Source: an uncultured Verrucomicrobia subdivision 3 bacterium
GTDB taxonomy: Bacteria; Verrucomicrobiota; Verrucomicrobiia; Limisphaerales; UBA11358
Reading direction: 5' to 3'
Assembly (NCBI GenBank): GCA_903865745.1
Contig: CAIPKV010000021.1
Span: forward strand, 1-32,235
DNA: 32,235 nucleotides
Shown here: positions 7,901 through 15,719 of the stretch, in pieces
Layout of the letters: every line of letters starts with the position of its first letter
Numbering within the stretch: position 1 is the stretch's first letter
Program-made: the position numbers and the translations under genes
The notes under the pieces: generated by a model
Database searches by the model: none
What the model saw: the letters and a program-made list of their open reading frames with translations, nothing else
Told to the model about the DNA's origin: nothing

Positions 7901-9033
7901 AGGTGCGCGGTCAGTACGGTATTGGGTGCCAAGCCCAAAGTCTGATCCGGACCGACGGAAACACTGGGAGCGGGGTTGGCCGGGCCAAATGCGACGCCGT
8001 AAATTCTCCAAGCACTACTGTTAAGGGACGTATTATTCGCACCCAGAGAAAGCATGGTCTTTGTCGTAAAAGAAGTGCCGGTGACTGGCTTCGCGTAAAC
8101 AGCATAATAATATTGAGCCAAGCTGGTGGGCTGAATGTTGGGAATGCTACCGGTTTGGCCGGTAACGCCCACGACGTCGTTCGAGCCGAAATAATCGTTG
8201 GGCCTCTGGCCGGTATTTACCAGTTGCCAGCCATCGTTGATGACCCACTGGGCCGGATAAAGCGTCAGGGGAACCGGAGGATTCCCATAATTCCCGTTGG
8301 TATACCCCACGGGATCTAGCGTAGCCAACGTGTTTGTTGGGACCACAGCAGCGTAATTGGGATTCGGGGGGTATTGGAAGTTGTTGCGTGTGCCGAGGCC
8401 GCTGGCGCCTCCACCGAGGTTGTTGGTAATCCCCACACGGGTGTCCACGAAAAGGTAGGCGATGCCCGGGCCGTCGGTGGTGACGGTGATATTGAAGTTG
8501 GTGCTTGCGGGGAATTGAATGTTTTTGTTGTTATTTTCCGTGATGACATAGTCGAGGCCCTGCAGGTAACTCGGGAAATTGGCGGCAATGCCGGGAGTAT
8601 TATTAAAAATACCAAAGCCATAGTAAACGTTTACGGCGTCGCTAACAGAGTAGTTTGTGTTGCCTATTCCTGTCCCCGAGTTACCCAGCGTTGGAAGCGG
8701 ATAATTCGTAGCGGCGATATTGTTGACAGGGGTCAACGATCCATTCTGCAACACCAATGAGTAGTTAAGGCCACTAAACGTGCTGAAGGTGCCGGTAAGG
8801 CTGGGGTTGAGGGAGATGGGACCGAAGCCAACGTTCGTGTAGCTGTTAGCTGCCACGGCGGACACGATATGCGCCGCAGAAGCGCCAAACGGCAGGGCGA
8901 CGAAAGCCGCCATGATAAATGACATCAGGGTTTTCATAAGAATGTGACGGTTTTGAGTGAGACGGTTTTGGTTTTGCTCGGGCTGCTTGCGCAGGTCGGC
9001 GGAGGCTTGGGGGGATTTCGCAATTTTGTTCAT
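4927..9033 (-). CDS. Giant secreted protein with three tandem PKD plus beta-sandwich modules
   Basis: 1368 residues from the longest start. A signal peptide begins at Met33 (coordinate 8937), MKTLMSFIMAAFVALPFGAS, so that ATG may be the true start; neither has a Shine-Dalgarno. Residues about 55-355 are a unique Asn/Thr/Gly-rich region. Then come three repeats, about 355-700, 701-1007 and 1008-1307. Each begins with a PKD/Ig-like domain (V-x-GPDQ-like start, TFTNAGTYTLKLTATD-like end). A second domain follows, starting L-(T/S)-GP-x-DLD and YAI(D/S), with the repeated phrases PGTW, YYPGLN or WYPGLN, ISQLDI-SGHTYKLQVL and ending in IMLQD. The second domain loosely resembles malectin-type carbohydrate-binding sandwiches. 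The C-terminal 60 residues match the short Verrucomicrobia 'GPYT...FYR' tail. Probably a cell-surface or exported adhesin or binding protein with no visible catalytic motif. It is divergent from the sensor kinase. Confidence 0.85.
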   Translation of the reverse strand: MNKIAKSPQASADLRKQPEQNQNRLTQNRHILMKTLMSFIMAAFVALPFGASAAHIVSAVAANSYTNVGFGPISLNPSLTGTFSTFSGLNYSLVLQNGSLTPVNNIAATNYPLPTLGNSGTGIGNTNYSVSDAVNVYYGFGIFNNTPGIAANFPSYLQGLDYVITENNNKNIQFPASTNFNITVTTDGPGIAYLFVDTRVGITNNLGGGASGLGTRNNFQYPPNPNYAAVVPTNTLATLDPVGYTNGNYGNPPVPLTLYPAQWVINDGWQLVNTGQRPNDYFGSNDVVGVTGQTGSIPNIQPTSLAQYYYAVYAKPVTGTSFTTKTMLSLGANNTSLNSSAWRIYGVAFGPANPAPSVSVGPDQTLGLAPNTVLTAHLYGKVGSVLTASNATARWSVVSSNGTVVFGNANSAVTTVTITNTGTYQLKLTGTIGATSVSMTNTLTVNAINLGTVIPLTGPSDLDFPGTNVYAISVGGNGGVTLGGVTFSGDYQNGSGANSIGQNTDGGNGANTSCSPGTWADPTAPGYYPGLNQLNYAQSQNDYFKTPTANGGFGYVAPSGSGQNGQILFPICADTNLATIMGTARGDSGSARVTQLDVHTGRTYLLEILAYAGGQNANSAVSFNLSVGAGTGVTGQGNLQTWQSANPAALLNESTPVVYKYKFTATADALWIGTPGGGNQASNPLISGIILQDITTGPTVTAGPDQSLFLSQGGSVNASLSGSVTSARPYTSVWSVVSGPGTVTFGNATNLATTATFTNAGTYTLKLTATDNLNQTTFDTLKVTVTFLNFGTLGALTGPGSLDLTGYFPYAIDLNGPGGEIVGGSVPFSADYVNTSASGNQTQNDGAPGTWASPLTPGWYPGLNNSEVAGTPLSTGDSALDTIMKNGRSDSNPNRISQLDIISGHTYKLQVLAYGGDPSHDRRFSLSIGMATADSTAVWDTNNLAVPELNETAGTVYTYSFTATTNKLWINAYPAVTWTNGASWDPNPVVNGIMLQDSSAATPPPMVNAGAPQSASLSSGTVTISLAGTAIGGYGPVTTTWSVDPGAPGSVVFGTPSSLTSSATFTNSGNYTLRLTANDGVNPPVSSTVNIFIDYGTLNPLSGPGDLDLTGTFAYAIDLGGPGGETVGSVLFSADNTNSSALGNVHQNTDQLPGQPGTWMSQLTSGWYPGLNNIGGAPSLLSGDPGLDAVMSTDRNDSSTPRISQLNIVSGHTYKLQVLMFSGDTRNFNLSVGNAASISGNTALNAWQSSNLVAKVYLTQSSGQGQIFTYPFKATGNSLWIGAYPGEFQTVGSLNPVINAIMLTDLGGPPTVSITNNGDGTYTVSASVGSTLYSSANVAGPYTSLSVQSIIVNPKTAGPNQQFYRAGQ

Positions 9034-9324
9034 GGCGATGGTTGAATCGGTTAGTTGTTTTTCTGGGGACGGTGATAAATTAACACAACGCGGATAATTT
9101 TCATGTCATCTGTTCAGACGACAAGTCCGCAGTTGCGTCGGGGGGTGGATCAGGGTTATTTTTAATTTCGCCCGCCACAAAATGTGGCTACACGCAATAG
9201 TGTCCACCGCAACATTTGTGCGCCCGACCCAAGGCCAATAAGGCGTAAAAATTATAGATCAATGCGCTGCGAGAAAACCCAGTGTGGCATCCGGTCGGCG
9301 CCGATTTGACCATCCCAATTTGCA
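9034..9324. promoter_or_regulatory. Divergent promoter region with two related palindrome-like sites
   Basis: This 291-bp gap separates the minus-strand giant secreted protein from the plus-strand kinase/regulator pair, so it must hold both promoters unless the genes are transcribed from elsewhere. At 9175-9187 there is CCACAAAATGTGG, a 5-bp inverted repeat. At 9209-9222 GCAACATTTGTGCG reads on the other strand as CGCACAAATGTTGC, so the two sites share CACAAA(A)TGT on opposite strands. An AT-rich ATTATAGAT at 9251-9259 is a candidate -10 for the plus-strand operon. Site function is inference from symmetry and position only. Confidence 0.4.
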
Positions 9325-11094
9325 ATGCAACCCTTTTCGTTCATTTTAAAGCACAGCGGCGGAAGGAGTTTTTTTTCACTGATCATAGGCTTGGGGAGTC
9401 TCGCCGCGGCCGCAAGTCCGGTGAAGGCGGATTTGGCTGCCAAAGGGAACGGGGCACTCCCAACCGGACAAGTGCGGGGTTCCGAGAACAGCGATTCGGC
9501 GTTGAGTCTCCAGTGGGTCACCTACCGCGACCGGACATTGCCCATTGTGAACGAGGCAGTGACCTTGTCATCGCACCCCGGCGCGACCACTTTCAAGTTT
9601 GGTCTCGATCAGGGGGTATCGAATGGCCCAATCCGGTTTCGATACCGGCTTGATGGATATGAGCAGCGATGGCATGAGCGCACCGTTCTGATGCGGATGG
9701 TGATCCGGTTCATTGATGCGAATGATGAGGACTTAGCGGAGCAGGAGTTTACAGTAAGTGGAGTAAGCCCTGGCTGGACCGGCAGCTACGCTGATTCTCC
9801 GTGGATCCACCGGAAAGAGACCGTCACTGTCCCCCGCGGCGCGGCACATTTCTACGTGGTGATATCATCGGCGGGGCCGCCCGACGCCGTGGGTTTTTTT
9901 GCGATTCGCAACCTGGTGGTGTTCCCGTCCCAAGGCGCCACGAATGGTTTATGGCTGATGCCGCCGGTGAAGCCGGCGGGCAGCGAAGTGGTACTGGAGG
10001 ACGTCAAGGATACGTTGGCGGGGTGGGTACGGGCGGGCACCCGGCCAGCCAATGCACGGGTGTTGCGATACGGTTCGGGTCCGGGTTCGGGAGTCGCCCT
10101 GGCCATCCTGGATGATAATCCACAGGGTCACGCCGACTGGAATACGATCAAGAGTCAAGCGCCCGAAGTCATGTCCGGAACGAAGTTGACGCTGGAATGG
10201 GACGAGGTTTACAGCATTGGCACGGCAGTTAACGGGGAGGAGACTTACCCGGATCTTCCGGTGGGATTATACTCGTTCCGCATGGAAGATTTGACCGTCA
10301 TGGGAGTCCCGACGGGGCGCCAGATTTCGGTGCGGGTGACGGTGCCGGTCGCCTTTTGGCAGAATGGGTGGTTTTGGATCGCACCGGTTTTGCTGTTATT
10401 CGGTTTTGTCGTGGGCACCTGGCGGATGGTCGAGTGGAAAAGGATTACCCGGCAGGTTCGGAAGCTGGAGCGGGAGCGGGTCCTGGAGCAGGACCGCACG
10501 CGGATTGCGCAGGACATCCATGATGATCTGGGAGCACGGGTCACCGAGATTGCGCTGCTCAGCTCATCGGCACAACTAAAGCCCAACCTGCCGAGCGAGG
10601 TGCGCGCCGATTTTCTGGCGGTTTTCCGCCTGACGCAGGAACTGGTGCAGGCGTTGCATGAGACCGTCTGGGCGGTGAGTCCAAAAAACGATCATCTCGA
10701 TGCGCTGACCAGCTATATCGGCCAAATGGTCAACCAGATGTGCGCCCAGGCAAAGTTGGGATGCCGGCTGGATATCCCGGATATTTCGGCCGAGGTTCCG
10801 GTGACCAGCCAGATGCGGCATCACATCGTCATGGCGGTGAAGGAAATCATTCACAATACGATCAAGCACGCGCGCGCAACTGAAATTCAGGTCTGTCTCC
10901 GGTGGGCCGAGAGAGCTTTGACCATTCAGATGAGCGACAACGGTTGCGGGTTTGACCCCGCAGTCAATGCCCGGGGGAACGGCCTCGACAATGTCGAGCG
11001 CCGGTTGCATTCGCTCGGCGGGAGCAGTTCGCTGGAAAGCCGGCCGGGGGCTGGAACCCGGGTAACCCTTGAGTTCCCATTGCCGGTCTCGTAA
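9325..11094 (+). CDS. Membrane sensor histidine kinase (HisKA_3/LiaS-NarX type)
   Basis: 589 residues. An N-terminal hydrophobic segment (about 14-34) acts as signal or anchor. Residues 40-340 are an extracytoplasmic sensor region containing FRYRLDGYEQRW (105-116), similar to Y_Y_Y-type sandwich domains, and VSPGWTGSY (147-155). One transmembrane helix lies at about 347-367, followed by a short coiled-coil linker (372-395). The dimerisation domain carries the phosphoacceptor His399 in IAQDIHDDLG. The ATPase domain has the N-box Asn511 in EIIHNTIKHA, DNGCGF at 538-543 and the GNGLDNV glycine box at 551-557. It should autophosphorylate and pass the phosphate to the response regulator that begins a few bases after its stop. 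It is the only sensor here; a carbohydrate or surface signal is a guess from the sensor fold. The start has no Shine-Dalgarno. Confidence 0.9.
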   Translation: MQPFSFILKHSGGRSFFSLIIGLGSLAAAASPVKADLAAKGNGALPTGQVRGSENSDSALSLQWVTYRDRTLPIVNEAVTLSSHPGATTFKFGLDQGVSNGPIRFRYRLDGYEQRWHERTVLMRMVIRFIDANDEDLAEQEFTVSGVSPGWTGSYADSPWIHRKETVTVPRGAAHFYVVISSAGPPDAVGFFAIRNLVVFPSQGATNGLWLMPPVKPAGSEVVLEDVKDTLAGWVRAGTRPANARVLRYGSGPGSGVALAILDDNPQGHADWNTIKSQAPEVMSGTKLTLEWDEVYSIGTAVNGEETYPDLPVGLYSFRMEDLTVMGVPTGRQISVRVTVPVAFWQNGWFWIAPVLLLFGFVVGTWRMVEWKRITRQVRKLERERVLEQDRTRIAQDIHDDLGARVTEIALLSSSAQLKPNLPSEVRADFLAVFRLTQELVQALHETVWAVSPKNDHLDALTSYIGQMVNQMCAQAKLGCRLDIPDISAEVPVTSQMRHHIVMAVKEIIHNTIKHARATEIQVCLRWAERALTIQMSDNGCGFDPAVNARGNGLDNVERRLHSLGGSSSLESRPGAGTRVTLEFPLPVS

Positions 11095-11120
11095 CTTATT
11101 TATTGCCCATCAAAGCATTA

Positions 11121-11819
11121 ATGCCCATCAAAACATTCAATATGACCCAGCAGAAAAGTAATTCAGAATCATTGCCGGTGGCCGTCGTAGAAGACGACAG
11201 CGGGTTACGAGGCCAGCTGCAGAGGATCCTGGCATCCGCGCCCGGGTTTTGCTGTGTGGGCGCCTACAAGTCGGCGGAGCAGGCTTTGGAGGGGATGGTC
11301 GCCGCGAAGCCCAAGGTCATCCTGATGGATATCAACCTGCCGGGAATATCCGGCATCGAGTGCGTGGCGCGGCTTCAGAAACTCCTGCCAGACGCGCACA
11401 TCATCATGCTGACGATTTACGAGGACAGTGATCTGATTTTTCAGGCCCTGCAGGCCGGTGCCGAGGGTTACCTGGTCAAGTCGAGTGCGACCGATGTGTT
11501 GCTTAAGGCCATTGACGATGTCCATCAAGGAGGGGCGCCGATGTCGAGCCACATCGCCCGGAAAATGCTACGGTTCTTCCGTTCGGCGGATTCAACCCCC
11601 GCGACGGAATTGGAGAGCCTATCGGCGCGCGAGCTGGATGTCTTGCGCTTGCTGGCGGAGGGTCTGGTCAACAAGGAGATCGCGGACCGCCTCAGCCTTA
11701 GCGCGCCAACCGTGGCCACCTACATCCGCCGTATTTATGGCAAGTTGCATGTGCGGTCGCGCGCCGCCGCGATCGGCAGGTTCAGCTCGCTGGTGCGCGG
11801 CAAAGACGCCGGACTGTAA
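11121..11819 (+). CDS. NarL/FixJ-family response regulator
   Basis: A receiver domain followed by a LuxR-type helix-turn-helix. Numbered from the upstream TTG at 11103 (238 residues): acidic pocket Glu30-Asp31-Asp32, phosphoacceptor Asp76 in VILMDINLPG, Thr104 and Lys125. The DNA-binding domain at 171-230 has LSARELDVLRLLAEGLVNKE and the recognition helix around SAPTVATYIRRIYGKL. Three in-frame starts exist: TTG 11103, ATG 11121 and ATG 11142. I prefer an ATG because the receiver fold begins only at about residue 25. The first two starts sit in an 18-bp tandem near-duplication containing GCCCATCAAA. It is cotranscribed with the kinase (8-bp gap or less) and is the obvious phosphorylation partner. 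Targets are unknown; the divergent secreted-protein gene is a candidate. Confidence 0.92.
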   Translation: MPIKTFNMTQQKSNSESLPVAVVEDDSGLRGQLQRILASAPGFCCVGAYKSAEQALEGMVAAKPKVILMDINLPGISGIECVARLQKLLPDAHIIMLTIYEDSDLIFQALQAGAEGYLVKSSATDVLLKAIDDVHQGGAPMSSHIARKMLRFFRSADSTPATELESLSARELDVLRLLAEGLVNKEIADRLSLSAPTVATYIRRIYGKLHVRSRAAAIGRFSSLVRGKDAGL

Positions 11820-12008
11820 CGGCGGTTGAAAACCGGAGCCGTTAGCCGCGGCTTGGCGGGATGGGGCAAGAAGCAGGGATTATTTTTTGCATCGTTGCAA
11901 TACGATATTTTTCAGCTCGCAAAAGGATGGTTGTTGAGGTTGGCGTTTGCCGTAAAATTCTTTGCCCACGAGTTTCTTCCAAATTTCTGGCAATTTGGTT
12001 TTGATATA

Positions 12009-12204
12009 AGCCCGAAAACCGAAGTAGAGGTAGAGGTCAACGTGGTTAAGGCCGCGCGCTGCGCTGTCCCCACCTATCCAGAGGGGGCGGAACAAACCGT
12101 GCACGATTTTACACGCGGCCACGTTCGTGCCGTCGCCTGACGCTGCGCCCGGCGACGGGGACGGCGCAGCGCACCGTCCCTACCCCCTTCGGAGTTCGGG
12201 TTAA
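12009..12204 (+). repeat. MITE/REP-like dispersed repeat, copy C
   Basis: About 195 bp, the same orientation and structure as copy B: left end GCCCGAAAACCGAAGT, right end TTCGGAGTTCGGGTTAA, and the same two GC-rich hairpins. It sits in the only convergent gap (11820-12217), ending about 14 bp from the stop of the redoxin/copper-monooxygenase fusion. The hairpins could therefore serve as a bidirectional transcription barrier, which is inference. The rest of that 398-bp gap (11820-12008) is AT-richer and shows no supportable gene. Confidence 0.87.
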
Positions 12205-12217
12205 AGACATCCTAAAG

Positions 12218-14095
12218 TTAGTTTGCGGCAGATTTCTCTGCAGTCGTCGTCGCGGGCAGATCATCCGCCACGGTCATGAAACCCATGAACATTTCGTTCC
12301 AGCTTTGCAGGCCCCAGCCGACGGTTTTGGTCGCGTCGGGGTTGTTGGGATTGGTCGGCGAGTTGTCATGCGCGCCGGTGCAGAGCATCCAGGTACCGGC
12401 GGGAACATGCTTGGGTTCGGCGAGTCGATAGCTGGTTTGCCAGTTGAAGTCGTAATGCGGCACGGAGAGCAGCGTCTCGCGTTTTCCGTCCGGGTAGAGC
12501 AGCTGGAACTTGAACCACGACCCGCGAAAGTGCAGGTGCGGACTGAGGGCGTAGATCACCGCAGCTTGCTTGAAACAGTACAAGCAGTAGTGCTCGGCGT
12601 TCTGGTCACCCGGTTGGATTTCAAAATCGCGCACTTCGCTCGCCCGCACTTCGAGGCGACGTTGCGCCGGTTCTTTCGCAAGATAGAGTCCGATTTCACT
12701 CTGATCAGTCGCGGCCTCGCCCATGGTCGTGTAGTGCAACTCGAAGTTGAACCGTGAACCTTTCGGGAGAAACACGCCGGTGCCGGCCGGGAATTCGCTT
12801 GCGGTCAGACCCGGCACCCAGGTTGTAAACAGGTAAGCTTCGGGCGATGCGTTCGTGTAGCCTTCGGGATAGCGAACGCGCACGATTATGTGATGAACCA
12901 CTTTCGGATTGTCCGCGCGACAAACCGCCGCGCGCAGCCAGCTGTCTTCCGGCATGGTAAAATCGGAATCGAGGTAGATGTATTTCATCGTGCCGGTGGC
13001 GGGAATATTCTGTTTTTTCGGAACCGGCACGATGTAGTCAGGTTTGCCGAGGGTCCACTCAACCGCCGGCGGCGCGGCATTGGTGAGCGGATCCTCCCCA
13101 TCGCCGCGCGGACAGCCTTGTTCAATCCAACCCAGCAACGAGTGCGATTCCGCCGAGGTCAGCGCGCGGTCGTTGGTGAACTTTCCGAAATGCGGATCGG
13201 CATGCCACGGCGGCATGCGGCGATCCAGCACCACCTCCTCGATCATCGCCGACCAACTTTTGACTTTATGGTAACTGGACATCGCGAACGGCCCGATCTG
13301 TCCCGGGCTGTGGCAGCCCACGCAGTTTTTCTGCAACAGCGGCGCGACCACGCGGCTGTAGGAGATCGGGTCTTTTGGCATTTCGTTTTCAAACGTGATG
13401 CGGCAACCATGCACCTGGGTCCTGGGATTCGAAACGGGCTTGCCGGCGAGAAATTCGCCCAGGGCGGTGGCCAGATAATTGGTCGTCGCCTCCGGCTTCT
13501 GGGTGCCCTCCGTGTTTTGGTCATCGAGCGCGCCACGATAAATAATCGTGGAGGTTTTTGGATCAATCGCGATCACTTCGCAGGTGCGGTTGACCCCAAG
13601 AGATTGGGCGACCAGCTGGTTTTCATCGCGCAGAACCGGAAGATTACCCACGGCGGCCTTGAGCATTTCCAACCTCATGACTTCGGTGTCTGTAAACGCT
13701 GTGGCAGGCGCGAGGGGGTTCCGCCGAGACATCATGAGCATCTGGATCATCATATCATCAGGGTCATCGGCGGTGCAGGAGTTGACCAGCCAGAGATCAA
13801 CCCCTTTGCCGCCAAAGTCTTTGATCAATGATTTCAACTTAGGCAAACTTTGGCGCGCAATGGGACAGTTGAAGCTCGTGAAGAAAAGCACCACCACGCG
13901 CGCATCGCTGCGGCGCAGCTCAAAATATTTTCCCTTGTAATCAAGCAGGCTGAAGTTGATGACTTCTTCCGCTTTATATTCCTCGCGGCGCGGCGAACGC
14001 TCGTCAGCGGGTTCACCTGCCAAACCCGGCAGGACCCAGGCAAGGGCAATTAAGAGGGCAAGTTGGCAACGTGATTGGGACAGGCATGAGATCAT
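12218..14095 (-). CDS. Redoxin / cytochrome c / copper type II monooxygenase-like fusion protein
   Basis: 625 residues with a signal peptide (about 1-27). Residues 45-220 are a thioredoxin-fold redoxin domain with a single active-site-like Cys77 in FNCPIARQ; the resolving Cys of CxxC is absent. A haem motif CVGCH lies at 258-262 in a small cytochrome-like domain with MPPWHAD at 294-300. Residues about 345-610 match the copper type II ascorbate-dependent monooxygenase fold, with candidate copper ligands His401-His402 (VVHHIIV), His454, His520-x-His522 (SPHLHF) and a Met in SWNEMFMGF (602 or 604). This three-part fusion recurs in Planctomycetes and Verrucomicrobia, where its substrate is not established. 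It probably acts in the periplasm. It follows the sulfatase gene by 50 bp on the same strand, so cotranscription is likely. Confidence 0.88.
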   Translation of the reverse strand: MISCLSQSRCQLALLIALAWVLPGLAGEPADERSPRREEYKAEEVINFSLLDYKGKYFELRRSDARVVVLFFTSFNCPIARQSLPKLKSLIKDFGGKGVDLWLVNSCTADDPDDMMIQMLMMSRRNPLAPATAFTDTEVMRLEMLKAAVGNLPVLRDENQLVAQSLGVNRTCEVIAIDPKTSTIIYRGALDDQNTEGTQKPEATTNYLATALGEFLAGKPVSNPRTQVHGCRITFENEMPKDPISYSRVVAPLLQKNCVGCHSPGQIGPFAMSSYHKVKSWSAMIEEVVLDRRMPPWHADPHFGKFTNDRALTSAESHSLLGWIEQGCPRGDGEDPLTNAAPPAVEWTLGKPDYIVPVPKKQNIPATGTMKYIYLDSDFTMPEDSWLRAAVCRADNPKVVHHIIVRVRYPEGYTNASPEAYLFTTWVPGLTASEFPAGTGVFLPKGSRFNFELHYTTMGEAATDQSEIGLYLAKEPAQRRLEVRASEVRDFEIQPGDQNAEHYCLYCFKQAAVIYALSPHLHFRGSWFKFQLLYPDGKRETLLSVPHYDFNWQTSYRLAEPKHVPAGTWMLCTGAHDNSPTNPNNPDATKTVGWGLQSWNEMFMGFMTVADDLPATTTAEKSAAN

Positions 14096-14145
14096 AAGTT
14101 TATAAATATGGGATAAGTTGTACCGAATATCATCATGGATTTTTA

Positions 14146-15666
14146 TTAGTCTCCGTTTTTTCGAAGGATTTCGTCATCGGGTTGGCCTTCCTTCCAGAGT
14201 TTGATGGCCGCGTCGTTTTTCTGGGGTGCTCCGGGCGTGCTGCGACCGTCGGCAATGTATTTCTCCAGCAGCGTGGTCAACTGGGCGACAATTTCCGGAT
14301 GGTCCCTGTATTCATTGGTGCGTTCACCGACATCCTGGGTCAGGTCGTAGAGCTGGACCGGCGGGAGTTGCTTCGCCTCCCTACAGCCGGGCCCGGGTAC
14401 GCTCCAGCCGCCAGAGCCAGCGCAGAGTTCAAGCTTCCATGGTCCCTGCCGGATGGCGAAGGAGCCATTGATAGAATGATGCACGACCGCATCACGCAGA
14501 GGCGGTTTGTCCGTGCCGAGCAACGCCGGCAGGATGCTCACGCTGTCTTCGGCGGCGTGGTCGGGAAGTTTCAGGTTCAGAAGGTCGGCGCAGGTGGCCA
14601 TCAAATCCACGAGGCAAACCAATTGACTGCTGCGGGAACCCGCTTTGATCTTTTCCGGCCAGCGCACGATGAACGGAATCCGGTGCCCACCGTCCCAGAT
14701 ATCGGACTTGTAACCACGGCGAAATTCACTGGGGTAATGGCCTTGTTTCTCCAATTCAGCGACGCCAATGTAGGGTGCGCAGCCGTTATCGCTGGTCACG
14801 ATGACAATCGTATTCGCGCCCACGCCCGACTTATCGAGAGCGGCGAGCACTTCGCCCACAGCCCAGTCCGTCTCCATCACAAAGTCGCCATAGACTCCGA
14901 GACTGCTCCGGCCCTGCCATTCCTTGGTGGGAACCAGCGGTGTGTGCGGTGAGTTCAACGGCAGGTAGAGAAAGAAGGGCTGACCCGTCTTCGCCTGCTT
15001 GCCGACAAACTCGACCGCCTTCCGCGTCAGCGTCGGCAAGACATCCAACGCTTCAAAACCGGCTGCCGCTGGTCCGCTACGCGTCCATTTTCTGGCCGTG
15101 GTCAGCGGCTCGGTTAAATGATCATTCTCGATGAAGACAAACGGCGGCATATCCAGCGAGGCACTGATGCCAAAAAAACTGTCAAACCCGCGCGTGGTCG
15201 GGCCGTTCTTGATCACCGGCGACGGCTGGTTCATTTCCAATCCCATTCCCAGATGCCATTTTCCGATGCAGGCGGTGGTATAACCATTCTGTTTCAACAA
15301 CGCCGGAACGGTCAATCGATTGGCAGCGATTAAAGGCTCGCTGAAACCATTTAGCACCCCTTTCTGCAAATGCGAGCGCCAGTTGTAGCGTCCCGTCAGT
15401 ATGCTGTAGCGGCTCGGCGTGCAAACCGCCGAACTGGAATGCGCCTCGGTGAACGTCATGCCCTGTGACGCAAGCCGGTCAATGTTCGGCGTGGCGATTT
15501 TGCTGCGTGCGCCACCAAGGCAATGCACGTCACCGTAACCCAGATCGTCGCAAAGGATATAGATGAGGTTGGGTTTATCGGTCGGCTTCGGCGCATCGGC
15601 GGCGAGCAACACGGCCAGCGGCGCGAAGAGCAGGAGGCTAAGCGTGAGCGAGGTGGTTTGGTTCAT
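14146..15666 (-). CDS. Secreted type I sulfatase (arylsulfatase family)
   Basis: 506 residues with a signal peptide (1-23, cleavage after LAA or ADA). The type I sulfatase signature C82-T-P-S-R86 followed by SILTGRYNWR is present; Cys82 would become the catalytic formylglycine. Calcium ligands Asp40 and Asp41 are in YILCDDLGYGD, and Lys136 and His138 in GKWHLG. A later TSDNGC supplies the second Asp/Asn pair. These enzymes hydrolyse sulfate esters, mostly on sulfated polysaccharides when found beside glycoside hydrolases. The formylglycine-generating enzyme it needs is not in the window. It lies upstream of the redoxin/copper protein and downstream of repeat copy D. The substrate sub-family cannot be assigned by eye. 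Confidence 0.93.
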   Translation of the reverse strand: MNQTTSLTLSLLLFAPLAVLLAADAPKPTDKPNLIYILCDDLGYGDVHCLGGARSKIATPNIDRLASQGMTFTEAHSSSAVCTPSRYSILTGRYNWRSHLQKGVLNGFSEPLIAANRLTVPALLKQNGYTTACIGKWHLGMGLEMNQPSPVIKNGPTTRGFDSFFGISASLDMPPFVFIENDHLTEPLTTARKWTRSGPAAAGFEALDVLPTLTRKAVEFVGKQAKTGQPFFLYLPLNSPHTPLVPTKEWQGRSSLGVYGDFVMETDWAVGEVLAALDKSGVGANTIVIVTSDNGCAPYIGVAELEKQGHYPSEFRRGYKSDIWDGGHRIPFIVRWPEKIKAGSRSSQLVCLVDLMATCADLLNLKLPDHAAEDSVSILPALLGTDKPPLRDAVVHHSINGSFAIRQGPWKLELCAGSGGWSVPGPGCREAKQLPPVQLYDLTQDVGERTNEYRDHPEIVAQLTTLLEKYIADGRSTPGAPQKNDAAIKLWKEGQPDDEILRKNGD

Positions 15667-15719
15667 GGTTGACTGAAGTTTGACAACCGGATGAGCAGGG
15701 TGGGTTCATCATTTCCGGA

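Noticed and set aside
6709-8319. 536-codon open frame on the plus strand
   Set aside because: It lies fully antisense to the giant PKD protein gene, has no domain, and has the biased composition (Gly, Arg, Val, Ala) expected of a reverse reading of GC-rich coding DNA.
11880-12122. 80-codon minus-strand frame ending WKKLVGKEFYGKRQ...
   Set aside because: Its first half is repeat copy C in reverse. The second half is Lys-rich and looks mildly protein-like, but I could match it to nothing, and it has no start outside the repeat.
12890-13831. 313-codon open frame on the plus strand
   Set aside because: Its peptide is extremely rich in Arg and His and lies antisense to the copper/redoxin fusion, which has intact haem and copper motifs.
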